In this document: piece by piece, positions 52,196-61,546 of the stretch
Position numbering within the stretch: position 1 is the first letter of the stretch
How the letters are laid out: every line of letters begins with the position of its first letter
Source: Hyphomicrobiales bacterium
GTDB lineage: Bacteria; Pseudomonadota; Alphaproteobacteria; Rhizobiales; Rhizobiaceae
Reading direction: 5' to 3'
Length of the DNA: 64,000 bases
Assembly (NCBI GenBank): GCA_900467185.1
Contig: UBPA01000008.1
Span: 51,180-115,179, forward strand
Position numbers and translations under genes: made by a program
The notes under the pieces: model-generated
What the model was told of the DNA's origin: nothing
The model's input: only the letters and a program-made list of their open reading frames with translations
Databases searched by the model: none

Positions 52196-53179
52196 TCATT
52201 CAATGCTATCCGTCCTCTTCGTGGCGATCTTTGCCTGCAGGATGACGACGACCAGCAGAAACAGGCCGCGAATAACGGACTGCCAATAGGCCGAGAGGGA
52301 GATCCAGCCGAGGCCATTTTCGAAATTGAGCACGTTGAAGACCATGCCGAGCAGGAGCACGCCGGCAAGCGTCGCCCCGACGGAGCCCGCGCCACCGCTG
52401 AGCAGCGTACCGCCGACGACCACGGACGCAATAGCGAAAAGCTCCCAGCCGACGCCTTCGGTGGGCTGCCCCGCCCCGAACTGTGCGGCCAGAACCGTGC
52501 CCGCAAGGCCGGCCAGCAGACCCGAAAAGGCATAGACCGAAAAGATCGTCCGCGTCACCTTCAGCCCCATCAGCGACGCCGTCGCCTCGCCGTCGCCGAC
52601 GGCCAGAACATGGCGGCCGGCGGGCAGCCGCTCCAGGAAGATCCAGCCGAGGATGTAGGCAACAAGCGCGATCCAGGCCGGAATGGGAAAGCCGAGAATG
52701 TCGTCCTGTCCAATCATCGTGAAGGCGGTGTCATAGGAGACGGAAACGGACTGGTTGTCGGCCAGAAGCAGCGCCGTGCCGTAGGAGGCAAGCATCGCCG
52801 CCAGGGTCGCGATGAAGGGCTGGATGCGCATCTGCGTGATCATCACGCCGTTCAGCACCCCGAAGGCAAGCCCCGCCGCCATGCCGGCCGCCATGCCCGC
52901 CGCCCAGCCATAGGGCGAGGCAAAGGCGGAGACGACGCTCGCCAGCGCCGCGACGCCACCGACCGACAGGTCGATGCCGCCGGTGATGATCACGAAGCAC
53001 ATGCCGAGCGCGATCAGCGCGAACATGGCGTTGTAGCGCAGGAAGCTCAGTATATTGAACGACGAGAGGAAGTTCTCGTAGCGCAGGGCACCGAACAGGA
53101 TGAGCGCGAAGAGGGCCACCATGACGCCGAGACGGGCAAGGTCGCCGGACGATTTGGGCCGTAGGCGGGTCAAGAACAT
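52196..53179 (-). CDS. Sugar ABC transporter permease (YjfF-like)
   Basis: A 327-residue BPD_transp_2 permease: [20 protein letters not shown] (the family signature), [40 protein letters not shown], and [20 protein letters not shown]. Last gene of a leftward binding protein-ATPase-permease-permease operon of the YtfQRT-YjfF (galactofuranose) type. It lies 11 bases after permease 1. The IS3 remnant ends 24 bases beyond its stop. Confidence 0.88.
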   Translation of the reverse strand: MFLTRLRPKSSGDLARLGVMVALFALILFGALRYENFLSSFNILSFLRYNAMFALIALGMCFVIITGGIDLSVGGVAALASVVSAFASPYGWAAGMAAGMAAGLAFGVLNGVMITQMRIQPFIATLAAMLASYGTALLLADNQSVSVSYDTAFTMIGQDDILGFPIPAWIALVAYILGWIFLERLPAGRHVLAVGDGEATASLMGLKVTRTIFSVYAFSGLLAGLAGTVLAAQFGAGQPTEGVGWELFAIASVVVGGTLLSGGAGSVGATLAGVLLLGMVFNVLNFENGLGWISLSAYWQSVIRGLFLLVVVILQAKIATKRTDSIE

Positions 53180-53190
53180 CGAGCGATCCC

Positions 53191-54192
53191 TTAGCTGCGG
53201 TCTGCGCGTTGTTGAACATAGACGGCGATGACGATCAGGCCCGCCTTGACGACGAGGGCCGCTGCATCCGGCACGCCGTTGGCAAGCAGCGTGTAGCGCA
53301 CCAGCTGAATGACGAGGGCGCCGAGCATCGTCCCGAAGATGTTGGCCCGACCGCCCGTCAGCAGCGACCCGCCGACGGCAACCGCGGCAATGGCGTCGAG
53401 CTCCATGCCGAGACCGACGAGGTTGGCGTCGCTGGCCGAATTGCGCGCGACCACGACGAGGCCCGCAAGTCCTGCCAGGGCGCCGGAAATGATATAGACC
53501 AGCACCTTGATCCGCTTGACGGGAATGCCGGCAAGACGCGCCGCCTTCTCGTTGCCGCCGACGGCCAGCACATGGCGGCCGAACATAGTGAACCGGATGA
53601 GCGCGAAGGCCAGCGCCGCCACCACCAGCATCAGCACCACCTGCGCCGGCACGCCCGCGACATGGCCCATGGCGATGAATTGGAAGGATGGGTTCTTGAA
53701 GACCTGGAGATTGCCGTTTGTGGCGACCTGCGCAATGCCCCGCCCGGCGATGAACAGCACGAGCGTCGCGACGATCGGCTGGATTGCATAGCGCGTCACC
53801 AGCATGCCGTTGAACCAACCGAACGCCATGGTGACGAGGATCGGCAGGATGAAGGCGAGGCCGACGCCCAGCGCGGGATTGTCGATCGGCAGGAGCGTGC
53901 CGAGAAAGATCATCGGCGCGACCGCTCCGGCAATCGCCATCAGCGAGCCCACGGACAGATCGATGCCGCCGGTCGCAATCACAAGCGTCATGCCGGTGGC
54001 GACGATGACGATGGGGGCGACCTGCGTCAGGTTGACGTTCAGCGTCTGCCACGAGAGAAAATTCGGCGTCATGACCAGGTTGAAGGCGATAAGAAGAAGC
54101 AGGGCGGCAGCCGTGCCGTAGCGGCTGGCGAGCTGTAGCATCGAGGGCCGAGCGGAGGACGGCCCTGTGGGAGACGTGTCTGTGATCGTCAT
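53191..54192 (-). CDS. Sugar ABC transporter permease (YtfT-like)
   Basis: A 333-residue BPD_transp_2 permease: [80 protein letters not shown]. With the YjfF-like gene it forms the membrane dimer. Its ATG begins one base after the ATPase stop, so they are tightly coupled. Confidence 0.88.
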   Translation of the reverse strand: MTITDTSPTGPSSARPSMLQLASRYGTAAALLLLIAFNLVMTPNFLSWQTLNVNLTQVAPIVIVATGMTLVIATGGIDLSVGSLMAIAGAVAPMIFLGTLLPIDNPALGVGLAFILPILVTMAFGWFNGMLVTRYAIQPIVATLVLFIAGRGIAQVATNGNLQVFKNPSFQFIAMGHVAGVPAQVVLMLVVAALAFALIRFTMFGRHVLAVGGNEKAARLAGIPVKRIKVLVYIISGALAGLAGLVVVARNSASDANLVGLGMELDAIAAVAVGGSLLTGGRANIFGTMLGALVIQLVRYTLLANGVPDAAALVVKAGLIVIAVYVQQRADRS

Positions 54193-54193
54193 C

Positions 54194-55687
54194 TCAATCT
54201 ACCTGATGCGCCATGGCGGCGAGAAGTGCCTTTTCGGACATGTCCTTGCGCGGCAGGACCGCAACGGAAACACCGTCGCTGAGAACCGTGATGCGGTCGG
54301 CAGCGGCGAGCAGTTCCTCGAACTCGGAGGAGATCATCAGCACGCTCAGGCCCTCGTCGGCCAGACGGCGCAGCAGCTTGAGGATTTCCGATTTGGCGCC
54401 GATATCGATGCCGCGGGTCGGCTCGTCGACGATCAGAACCTTAGGATTCGTACAGAGCCAGCGGGCCAGAAGCACCTTCTGCTGATTGCCGCCGGACAGC
54501 TCCTTGATCGGCTGATCGGGCGAGGCGCACTTGATGGCAAGCGCCTTGATGAAGCGCTCGACGATCTCGTCCTGGCGCGCGCGGTCGATCATGCCGGCCT
54601 TGCGCAGCTTGGGCAGCAGCGCCAGCGTCATGTTCTCGCGGATGCTCATGTCGGGAATGATGCCATCGACCTTGCGATCCTCGGAGACGAGGCCGATGCC
54701 GTCGGCAATGGCATCCGCAGGCTCGCTGTAGCGCCGCTCCTGCCCGTTGATGCGCAGCGCTCCCCGCTCCAGCCGGTCCATGCCGAAAATGATGCGGGCG
54801 GTTTCGCTGCGGCCGGAGCCGAGCAGTCCGGCCAGCCCCGAGATCTCGCCCTCGCGCACCGTCAGGTCAACATTGCGCACGCGCACGCCGGAGGCGGCGC
54901 CTGCAAGCTCCAGCCGCACCGGTCGCTCGACATGGGCCTCCACGCTCTCGCTCAAGGCCTCGAAGGCGGCAAGTTCCCGGCCGAGCATGTGCCGCACCAG
55001 TTCCATTTTCGGCATGTCGCGCATGGCGCTGACGGCAACCGTCTGGCCGTCGCGCATGATGGTGACCCGGTCGCAGATCGCGTAGAGCTCGTCCAGCCGG
55101 TGGCCGATGAAGATGACGGCGACGCCGCGCGCCTGCAGCATGCGGATGGTCTCAAAGAGGATGCCGACCTCGCGCTCGTCGAGCGAGGACGTCGGCTCGT
55201 CCATGATCAGAAGCTTGGCGTTCTGTTCCACCGACCGTGCGATCGCCACCATCTGGCGCGTCGCGGCGTTGAAGCTTGCCACCGGGCTGTCGACGTCGAT
55301 GTCGAGATGAAAGGTTTCCAGCACGCGGCGCGCGCCCTGCCGCATGCGCTTGTGATCGAGGAAGCCGAACCGGCGCGGCTCGCGCGCGAGATAGATGTTT
55401 TCGGCCACTGACCGCTGCGCGGCGAGATTGATTTCCTGGTAGATGGTGGCGATGCCGGCGGCTTGGCTCTCGGCCGGGGAGGCAAAGGTGATATTGCCGC
55501 CATTGAAGGCGACGCGCCCGGTTTCCAGCGCATAGGCGCCCGTCAGGATCTTGATCAGCGTCGATTTGCCCGCGCCGTTCTGGCCCACCAGTGCCATGAT
55601 CTCGCCGTCTGCCATCTCAAGCGTGGCCGAGCGCAGGGCCGCGACCCCGGCAAACGACTTGGAGATGTCCTGCATGGAAAGCAGCAT
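54194..55687 (-). CDS. Sugar ABC transporter ATP-binding protein, duplicated (YtfR-like)
   Basis: A 497-residue double ATPase. The N-half has Walker A GQNGAGKST, a degenerate signature (FNAATRQMVAIARS) and Walker B LLIMDEP; the C-half has a degenerate Walker A (GLLGSGRSE), an intact signature LSGGNQQK and VLIVDEPTRGID. The split of active motifs is usual for RbsA/XylG/YtfR. ATG 55687 follows GAGGA; the longer frame to 55753 is an Arg-rich leader. It sits 99 bases after the binding-protein gene. Confidence 0.9.
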   Translation of the reverse strand: MLLSMQDISKSFAGVAALRSATLEMADGEIMALVGQNGAGKSTLIKILTGAYALETGRVAFNGGNITFASPAESQAAGIATIYQEINLAAQRSVAENIYLAREPRRFGFLDHKRMRQGARRVLETFHLDIDVDSPVASFNAATRQMVAIARSVEQNAKLLIMDEPTSSLDEREVGILFETIRMLQARGVAVIFIGHRLDELYAICDRVTIMRDGQTVAVSAMRDMPKMELVRHMLGRELAAFEALSESVEAHVERPVRLELAGAASGVRVRNVDLTVREGEISGLAGLLGSGRSETARIIFGMDRLERGALRINGQERRYSEPADAIADGIGLVSEDRKVDGIIPDMSIRENMTLALLPKLRKAGMIDRARQDEIVERFIKALAIKCASPDQPIKELSGGNQQKVLLARWLCTNPKVLIVDEPTRGIDIGAKSEILKLLRRLADEGLSVLMISSEFEELLAAADRITVLSDGVSVAVLPRKDMSEKALLAAMAHQVD

Positions 55688-55786
55688 CGATGGTCCTCTT
55701 GCAGAAAGGCGGCGACGGCGGATCGGCCGTCCGCCGCAAGGGAACGGCGCCATGCCCCGGCCTATCAGGGCATGGCGTGCGGTGCC

Positions 55787-56767
55787 TCAGTAGGCGTTCG
55801 CGAGCTCGGCCTTGGCGTTCGAGCTGTCGTAGAACTTGTCGTCGTTGATCACGCGGGGCTCGATCGTCTCGCCCTTGGCAAAGCGCGCCATGGTCTCGAA
55901 GGCCTTGGGGCCGAAGCGCGGATTGCATTCGACCACGGCTGCGATCTTGCCATCGGCCACAAGACCCACGGCTTCCTTGCCGCCATCGATCGACAGGACG
56001 AGGATGTCCTTGCCGGCAACCTTGCCGGCCGCCTCGATCGCCGAAATCGCGCCGATCGCCATTTCGTCATTGTGGGCGTAGATGATGTCGGCGTCCGGAT
56101 GGGCCTGGAGCAGCGCCTCGGCCACCTGACGGCCCTTGTCGCGGGCAAAGTCGCCGGACTGGGACGCAACGATCTCGAAGCCGCCGGCCGCCTTGATGGC
56201 GTCGTCGAAGCCCTTCTTGCGGTCATTGGCGGGAGAGGATCCGGTCGTGCCTTCCAGCTCGATGATCTTCGTCTTGCCACCGGCGTTCTTGGCGAGCCAC
56301 TCGGCGACGCGCTGGCCTTCCTGCACGAAATCCGAGCCGATGAAGGTGAGATAGTCCGTGCCGGCCTTGGCAAGCTTCGGATCGACGCTGCGGTCGAGCA
56401 GGATGACCGGGATGCCTGCCTTCTTGGCGGCCATGACGGCGGGGATCAACGGCTTTTCTTCGCGCGGGGCGAGAAAAATCACATCGACCCCCTGGGCGAT
56501 CATCGAATTGACGTCGGCGACCTGCTTGGCGGCCGAACCGGCGGCATCGGTGTAGACCAGCTGATAACCGAGCTTCTTTGCCTCGTCCTTCATGCTGTTG
56601 GTCTGCGCGATGCGCCAGGGATTGTTGGACTCGGTCTGGGCGAAGCCGACCTTGTAGGTGTCCTTCTGTTTCAGTGCGGGCACCTGCGCCAGGGCCAATC
56701 CGGCCAGCGCAAGGGTCCCGACAGCGGTGGCGGCAGTCAAGAATGTGCGACGTGAGAATGCGGACAT
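55787..56767 (-). CDS. Periplasmic sugar-binding protein (YtfQ-like)
   Basis: A 326-residue binding protein with a Tat-like signal (FSRRTFLTAATAVGTLALAG). The mature part matches YtfQ of the galactofuranose system: GFAQTESNNPWRIAQTNSMK, GVDVIFLAPREEKP, VILLDRSVDP, DRKKGFDDAIK, IIYAHNDEMAIGAISAIEA. Galactofuranose or a related furanose is the best guess, but specificity is not safe from sequence. First gene of the operon, divergent from a LacI regulator. Confidence 0.86.
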   Translation of the reverse strand: MSAFSRRTFLTAATAVGTLALAGLALAQVPALKQKDTYKVGFAQTESNNPWRIAQTNSMKDEAKKLGYQLVYTDAAGSAAKQVADVNSMIAQGVDVIFLAPREEKPLIPAVMAAKKAGIPVILLDRSVDPKLAKAGTDYLTFIGSDFVQEGQRVAEWLAKNAGGKTKIIELEGTTGSSPANDRKKGFDDAIKAAGGFEIVASQSGDFARDKGRQVAEALLQAHPDADIIYAHNDEMAIGAISAIEAAGKVAGKDILVLSIDGGKEAVGLVADGKIAAVVECNPRFGPKAFETMARFAKGETIEPRVINDDKFYDSSNAKAELANAY

Positions 56768-56849
56768 CTCAGTAATCTCCTCCCGGATTTTTTCCCGACC
56801 TCCTCAGATCGGTTGCGAGCGATAGGCGCTTCACAGGCGCCAATTTGTT

Positions 56850-56888
56850 GCTAATGATATTAACAGTCAAGCTGAAAATTATTAGCAC
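56850..56888. promoter_or_regulatory. AT-rich operator-like repeats between ytfQ-like gene and lacI gene
   Basis: GCTAATGATATTAAC (56850-56864) is an imperfect dyad, and AATTATTAGC (56878-56887) is a half-site related to it. Both resemble the perfect palindrome ACTAATAATTATTAGT at 59051. They lie 83 to 121 bases upstream of the binding-protein start, in the divergent gap. Binding by one or both LacI proteins is inferred. Confidence 0.5.
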
Positions 56889-56928
56889 GCGGAAACCTGT
56901 CAGTGCGACGCAACACAGGGAGGGGCCA

Positions 56929-58122
56929 GTGGAGGGGCTGGAGCAGGAGGACGCGCCGGACGGCGGGCACGGGGACACACGGACCGAGCAGGTGGAACAG
57001 GCGCGCACGGCCGTAGCGGCAGCGGCTGTGGAAAGCCCCGCGCCTCGCGCAGGCCGGCCGGCCACCCGGCGGGGCAAGCGGCAGAACCTTTCGCGGCCGA
57101 CGATGACGGATGTGGCGCGGATCGCCGGCGTGTCGCAATCCAGCGTCTCGCTGGTGCTCAACGAGATGACCGGCGCGCGGATCTCGGCCGAGACCCGGAC
57201 GAAGGTGCGCGACGCCGCCCGCAAGATCGGCTACCGCCTGCCGGGACCGCGGCAATTGCCGCAGGCGGGTCCCGGCACCCGCAGGAACGTCATTGCGTTC
57301 GTCGTCGACGAGATCTCGACCAGCCCGCACCCCGTGATCACCCTGGATGGCGCACGCGACCATGCGTTCGAGCAGGGCTTTCTCGTCTCCGCTCACGCAA
57401 CCCGCTCCAATCACGATCTCGAAGACGCCATCCTGAGCGCGATTGCGGCAGATCCAGCCGTGATCGGCGTCATTTACGCCACCATCTTCACCCGCCGCAT
57501 CACCGTGCCCGATCAGTTGAACGGCATTGCGACCGTGTTGCTGAACTGCGTGGGAGAGGCGCGCCAGCATGTGGCGGTGGTGCCGGGCGAGGTCGCGGGC
57601 GGCTTTGCCGCTACGGCGCATCTGACCGGCCTCGGGCACCGCCGCATCGCCTTCATCAATGGCGAGCCGTGGATGGATGCGGCGATCGACCGGCTGAAAG
57701 GGTACAAGCAGGCCTTGGCGACGGCTGATATCGCCTTTGACGACGCGCTTCTGCGCAACGGCGACTGGCTGCCTTTGCGCGGCTACGAGGCGGCGCTCGA
57801 GCTTCTGGCGCTGCCGGATCCGCCGACGGCCATTCTCTGCGGCAACGACCTCATGGCGCTCGGCGCGCTGGAAGCCGCGTCCGAGCGGGGCCTGCGCGTG
57901 CCCGAGGATCTCTCGATCATGGGCTATGACGACCAGGAGCTGGCCCGCTACACCCATCCGCCGCTGACGACGATCGTGCTGCCCAACTACGAGATGGGCC
58001 TGAAGGCCGCCGAGCTGCTGATCGACGCGGCGGCGCACGGCAAGCCCGTCCGCCCGATGACGATCAAGGTCGATGGCCCTGTCGTCGTGCGCAACACGAC
58101 GGCCCCGCCGCTTCATCGCTGA
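56929..58122 (+). CDS. LacI-family repressor
   Basis: A 397-residue LacI protein from GTG 56929 (behind AGGGAGGGG). After a ~60-residue low-complexity leader comes the HTH (TMTDVARIAGVSQSSVSLVL), hinge, and a ribose-binding-like effector domain (NVIAFVVDEISTSPHPVITL, GLGHRRIAFINGE, PPTAILCGNDLMALGALEAA, MGYDDQELARYTHPPLTT). The leader is long for the family, so a start nearer 57100 is possible. It is divergent from the sugar importer operon, its likely target. Confidence 0.86.
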   Translation: MEGLEQEDAPDGGHGDTRTEQVEQARTAVAAAAVESPAPRAGRPATRRGKRQNLSRPTMTDVARIAGVSQSSVSLVLNEMTGARISAETRTKVRDAARKIGYRLPGPRQLPQAGPGTRRNVIAFVVDEISTSPHPVITLDGARDHAFEQGFLVSAHATRSNHDLEDAILSAIAADPAVIGVIYATIFTRRITVPDQLNGIATVLLNCVGEARQHVAVVPGEVAGGFAATAHLTGLGHRRIAFINGEPWMDAAIDRLKGYKQALATADIAFDDALLRNGDWLPLRGYEAALELLALPDPPTAILCGNDLMALGALEAASERGLRVPEDLSIMGYDDQELARYTHPPLTTIVLPNYEMGLKAAELLIDAAAHGKPVRPMTIKVDGPVVVRNTTAPPLHR

Positions 58123-58178
58123 AGGACGGGGCTAGAGAGCAGTGCGGAACGCGTATCAGAAAGCGCGAACCTTTCGCC

Positions 58179-59015
58179 TCAGGTCGGGTCGGCACCCATG
58201 ACGAGGCCTTCGATATCGTGCTTCTGCGTGACGGGCACGAGCTCGTCCACGACGCGGCAGACGAGATGCTTGCGGGCGATCTCCGGCAGGGCTTCGTACC
58301 AGTCCTTTGTCACCATCATGTCGTGCAACTCGGCATGTCCGGCGCCCGGCGCATCGACGCCCAGCACCATGACAGGACGTGCGATCGGCGAGAGATGTTC
58401 GGTGCCGCGGTGGACGGTCAGCGCCGAGCGGCAGGAGATATCGCCGCGCTTGGGAAACTTGCGCGTCGCGCGGTCCGCAAACCGGCCCCAGAGCGCCTTG
58501 TCCGGAAACATCTCATGCTTCCATTCGCGGCCGTCGTCGTATTGGGTGCCGGGTGCCACCTCGAACGGGCCCATGTCCTCGGTCACATCGACGCCGGTGA
58601 GGTTGAAGGCGAGCGAGGTGATCTTGCGGTCCTGATAGGTGTCGACCGGCGACGGGAAGTCGCGGTGCCAGGGCTGGTAGCGGGCGCCCTGGAACGGCAC
58701 GTCGAAGCCGATTTCCACGATCTGGTAGTCTGGACCGAGCAGATTGGTGCAGACATCGACAACCCATGGATGGGTGACCAGATCGACGAAACCGCCGAAA
58801 TTCTCCGGGTGGATCTCGACATACCAGCGACGGGGGCCACGGCCGACAGCGCCGCCGGGGCGCTGGATGGCCGACCAGAAGGCCGTCATCATGTCCTCGC
58901 GCATCGCATCCGCCCATTCCGGCGTGAACGCGCCCTTGAGACCGATGATGCCGTCTTCTTCCAACGTCTTCAGCTGGGCGGAGATGTCATAGTCAAATTG
59001 TGCATGTGCATTCAT
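58179..59015 (-). CDS. Phytanoyl-CoA dioxygenase-family (Fe(II)/2-oxoglutarate) enzyme
   Basis: A 278-residue PhyH-family protein. The iron-binding pattern is visible: H117 and D119 in PWHRDFP, and a distal His/Arg pair in VHRGTEH (residues ~202-207). Members hydroxylate diverse small molecules using 2-oxoglutarate. It is divergent from a LacI gene and next to the sugar-type importer regulon, so the substrate may be the imported compound or its aglycone. Its stop faces the end of the first LacI gene. Confidence 0.82.
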   Translation of the reverse strand: MNAHAQFDYDISAQLKTLEEDGIIGLKGAFTPEWADAMREDMMTAFWSAIQRPGGAVGRGPRRWYVEIHPENFGGFVDLVTHPWVVDVCTNLLGPDYQIVEIGFDVPFQGARYQPWHRDFPSPVDTYQDRKITSLAFNLTGVDVTEDMGPFEVAPGTQYDDGREWKHEMFPDKALWGRFADRATRKFPKRGDISCRSALTVHRGTEHLSPIARPVMVLGVDAPGAGHAELHDMMVTKDWYEALPEIARKHLVCRVVDELVPVTQKHDIEGLVMGADPT

Positions 59016-59050
59016 GGCGTGTCCTCCTCGACAGCCCCGAATCTACAGCA

Positions 59051-59066
59051 ACTAATAATTATTAGT
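59051..59066. promoter_or_regulatory. Perfect 16-bp palindrome upstream of the PhyH and second lacI genes
   Basis: ACTAATAATTATTAGT lies 36 bases before the PhyH start and 53 before the divergent lacI gene. Related dyads occur at 56850-56888 upstream of the sugar importer. A LacI-family operator shared by both promoter regions is the natural interpretation. Confidence 0.65.
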
Positions 59067-59118
59067 CAATGGAAAATCCCGCGTCGCTCGGCTAGGACCT
59101 AATGGAACCCCGAGATGG

Positions 59119-60165
59119 ATGAGAGATGTGAGCAGCAGCAAGCCCTCCAAACGCGTGACGATGATGGATGTCGCAAAGGCTGCCGGGTGCTCGCAGGCCA
59201 CCGTTTCCGTCGTGCTCAACAACATCATGGACATTAAGATCTCGGCCGAGCTGCGCGCCCGCGTGGTGGAGGCGGCGCGCACGCTCGGCTATGGCCTGGC
59301 AAGCCCGATCCGCCGTGCGGCGCTTGAGGAGCTGCGCGATGGCTGTATCGGCTTCATCGTCGACCAGCTGACCACGACGCCCGAAGCCGTCAACGCCATC
59401 GAAGGCGCGCGCCAGGAATCCTGGAACGCCGATGTGACGATCCTGGTGGCGCAGACTCAGGGGCGCGCCGAATATGAGCGGCGCGCGCTCGATCGTCTGC
59501 TGCGCGCCGGCGCGCAAGGCATTATCTATATGTCGGTGTTCACCCGTCGCGTTGCGCTCGATCCGGGGTTTCACGACCTGCCGGTGCCGCTCGTGCTTCT
59601 CAACTGCCACACAAGCGACCAGCGCTACCCCTCCGTCGTGCCGGACGAGGTGAATGGCGGCAAGCTCGCAACCAACGTGCTGATCGACAACGGCCACCGC
59701 CGCATCGGTATCATCACCGGCGAAAGCTTCATGGAAGCCTCGCAGGACCGGCTGATCGGCTATCGCAAGGCGCTGAGCAAGGCGGGCATCGACTATGACG
59801 ACCAGCTCGTCGGCGAGGGAAACTGGACGCCGACCGCCGGCTATGAGGCGACGCAGAAGCTCCTGTCGCTGAAAGAGCGGCCGACGGCCATCTTTTGCCA
59901 GAACGATAAGATGGCCATGGGCTGCTTCATGGCGATCCGCGATCGCGGGCTTTCCATCCCCGGCGACATTTCCGTCATCGGCTATGACGACGACGAGCTG
60001 GCCCGCCATCTCAGGCCGCAGTTGACCACCATCGATCTCCCACACCGCGCCATGGGCGCGTGGGCCGTCCGCCACCTTGGCCGTCCGGTGGCTGACGCCC
60101 AACCGCCCCTCCACAGAATGGTCTGCGCCCTGATTGAGCGCGCCTCCGTTGCCGCTCTTGAGTAA
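59119..60165 (+). CDS. LacI-family repressor
   Basis: A 348-residue LacI protein: HTH TMMDVAKAAGCSQATVSVVL near residue 14, effector domain with GCIGFIVDQLTTTPEAVNAI, DNGHRRIGIITGESFMEASQ, RPTAIFCQNDKMAMGCFMAI, IGYDDDELARHLRPQLTTID. It is a close paralogue of the LacI at 56929 (both carry VSVVLNN/VSLVLNE and the same effector layout). It is divergent from the PhyH gene. Start ATG 59119; GTG 59128 is possible. Confidence 0.87.
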   Translation: MRDVSSSKPSKRVTMMDVAKAAGCSQATVSVVLNNIMDIKISAELRARVVEAARTLGYGLASPIRRAALEELRDGCIGFIVDQLTTTPEAVNAIEGARQESWNADVTILVAQTQGRAEYERRALDRLLRAGAQGIIYMSVFTRRVALDPGFHDLPVPLVLLNCHTSDQRYPSVVPDEVNGGKLATNVLIDNGHRRIGIITGESFMEASQDRLIGYRKALSKAGIDYDDQLVGEGNWTPTAGYEATQKLLSLKERPTAIFCQNDKMAMGCFMAIRDRGLSIPGDISVIGYDDDELARHLRPQLTTIDLPHRAMGAWAVRHLGRPVADAQPPLHRMVCALIERASVAALE

Positions 60166-60254
60166 GGTGCGTCGGGTTCTCTTTTGAGCGGCCTGACGAC
60201 ACGTGTGCCGTGATCGAACGCAGGCAATGCGCCTAAAGTCGTCGATGGCCCCCG

Positions 60255-60286
60255 GAGCCGCGGTCAGTACGGCAGAGCCGCGGCTC
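60255..60286 (+). terminator. 9-bp stem after the second lacI gene
   Basis: GAGCCGCGG (60255-60263) and CCGCGGCTC (60278-60286) form a perfect stem with a 14-base loop, 90 bases after the lacI stop. No T-run follows. Confidence 0.4.
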
Positions 60287-60304
60287 AGCTGATCACCCTG
60301 CATC

Positions 60305-60375
60305 GTAAATGGATGGCTGTTGCGGATGCCGACATAACAGTGGCGATATGACGATCCTTGCGATCAAGCGCAAGC
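60305..60375 (-). pseudogene. Tyrosine recombinase fragment
   Basis: Leftward reading gives LDRKDRHIATVMS, matching LDREDRHIAMAMSGIRKS of the recombinase remnant at 36437-37059; top-strand identity extends through GATATGACGATCCT and its surroundings. Only about 70 bases survive. It abuts, and has truncated, the ABM gene to its right. Confidence 0.7.
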
Positions 60376-60727
60376 CCGAGGCTGCTTCTCTCCTTCAAGA
60401 CCCGTCGCCGAGAACCACAGGTCTGATGTTTTGGAAACCTTGTATTCCGGGTCAAGGTCAGCCACCTCTCTCAAACGGCCGTGCCACGCGGCGGATTCCT
60501 TCGAATGGCTCCAAGTATCCAGAGCGGCCTGCGCAGCGAAGCACTGAACGATGTGGAATCTTTCACCGTCAACCCGCGGCGGGATAACAGTCGAGGACAG
60601 GTAGCCGGGCGCTCTGGAGCGATCAGCAAGCATGCCCCTGACAACGTGCTTGTACTGACGCTCCTGGCCCGGATTGGCACGGCGATGAACGATGCTTGTG
60701 ACTTGCGCGATTGGATAACCTGCTTAT
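60364..60727 (-). pseudogene. Antibiotic-biosynthesis-monooxygenase-like gene, 3'-truncated
   Basis: Leftward frame with GYPIAQVTSIVHRRANPGQE, RSRAPGYLSSTVIPP, FHIVQCFAAQAALDTWSHSK and EYKVSKTSDLWFS: the soluble ABM domain of a family that normally continues into C-terminal membrane helices. Here it ends abruptly at the recombinase scrap (GEKQPRACA then stop). A stop lies just upstream of GYPIAQ and no start is obvious, so the 5' end is also damaged. It was probably the fourth gene of the operon at 60858-62545. Confidence 0.65.
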
Positions 60728-60857
60728 GTATGAAGGAACGCCGCATCACGTGGATGACGGGCTGCGGCAGCGTCTTCCACCGTAAGTGGGAGCGGTTTCT
60801 CCAAGACTTCAGCGCACCTTACCCGAGCGCGTGCATCGAAACTATGATTCGCTGGAT
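60728..60857. other. Short gap with no feature
   Basis: Nothing recognised; the sequence is not clearly coding on either strand. Confidence 0.3.
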
Positions 60858-61211
60858 CTATTTTGAGATGCCTACGAGCGGGGTGAAATAGACCGCGCCG
60901 AAGTCATCGAGCTTGTTGCGGATGCCGAGAGATGTTTCCCCGTAGCCATACAGCGCCTTGATCTGCGCCAGCGCCAGGAGCCGCTCTGAATGAGGAGCGA
61001 AGGTCTCGTTGATGTGAGGCAGCACTGCATCGGCTTCGTAGCGCTCATCGATGTGAATTTCCCTCTCGTCCGCTGCGTTGCTCGAGTATTCGCGAATTAC
61101 AGTGCCGGTCTCCCGGCGTGCGTCATCGACGATGTCGTTGATCAGGGATTTAAATTCGCTGAGATGATCGGGCTCCACTGCAAGATCGAAGACACAGGTG
61201 ACGTGTTTCAT
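60858..61211 (-). CDS. ABM-fold putative quinol monooxygenase
   Basis: A 117-residue antibiotic-biosynthesis-monooxygenase-type protein: CVFDLAVEPDHLSEFKSLIN, TVIREYSSNAADEREIHID, ERYEADAVLPHIN. Such dimeric alpha-beta barrels act as quinol monooxygenases without cofactor or as unknown small enzymes. Third gene of a leftward operon with a tautomerase (59-base gap) and a hydrolase. Its product fits small aromatic or quinone chemistry. Confidence 0.78.
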   Translation of the reverse strand: MKHVTCVFDLAVEPDHLSEFKSLINDIVDDARRETGTVIREYSSNAADEREIHIDERYEADAVLPHINETFAPHSERLLALAQIKALYGYGETSLGIRNKLDDFGAVYFTPLVGISK

Positions 61212-61270
61212 GGACTTTGCGTTCCTCCAGCGACAAGAGGACCATGCTCCATGGCCCTCTTGTCGAACGT

Positions 61271-61468
61271 TCAGGCTTTGTCGGCTTCCTCGCCAAACAG
61301 CTTGCCGGCACCCGCCCAGTCAGAAGGCGCTATGTCTTCGAATAGGACGTAGATGTAGTTCGGGTCGGTTCCGGTATTCCTGACGAGGCTCTCGGTAATT
61401 TCGGCGGCAACAGCCTTCTTCGCCTTGGCGTCCTTACCGGCAAACCAGCTTACGCGTACAACAGGCAT
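61271..61468 (-). CDS. 4-oxalocrotonate tautomerase-family protein
   Basis: A 65-residue protein with Pro2 ready to be the N-terminal catalytic proline after Met removal (MPVVRVSWFAGKDAKAKKAV). Length and layout match 4-OT. The conserved Arg pair is partly present (R5; VRNTGTDPNYIYVLFED). GGAGAGA precedes the ATG. It isomerises beta,gamma-unsaturated keto acids in typical members; the substrate here is unknown. Confidence 0.82.
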   Translation of the reverse strand: MPVVRVSWFAGKDAKAKKAVAAEITESLVRNTGTDPNYIYVLFEDIAPSDWAGAGKLFGEEADKA

Positions 61469-61546
61469 GCAATCTCTCCTTCGTTAATCCGACGGCGCCG
61501 GGAACGTTCGTTGTGGTGGTTGTGGGGTCGATGCTGGCCTTTAAGG

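Noticed and set aside
60481..60891. A 136-residue + strand frame over the ABM pseudogene
   Set aside because: Antisense shadow; the minus strand carries the recognisable ABM domain.
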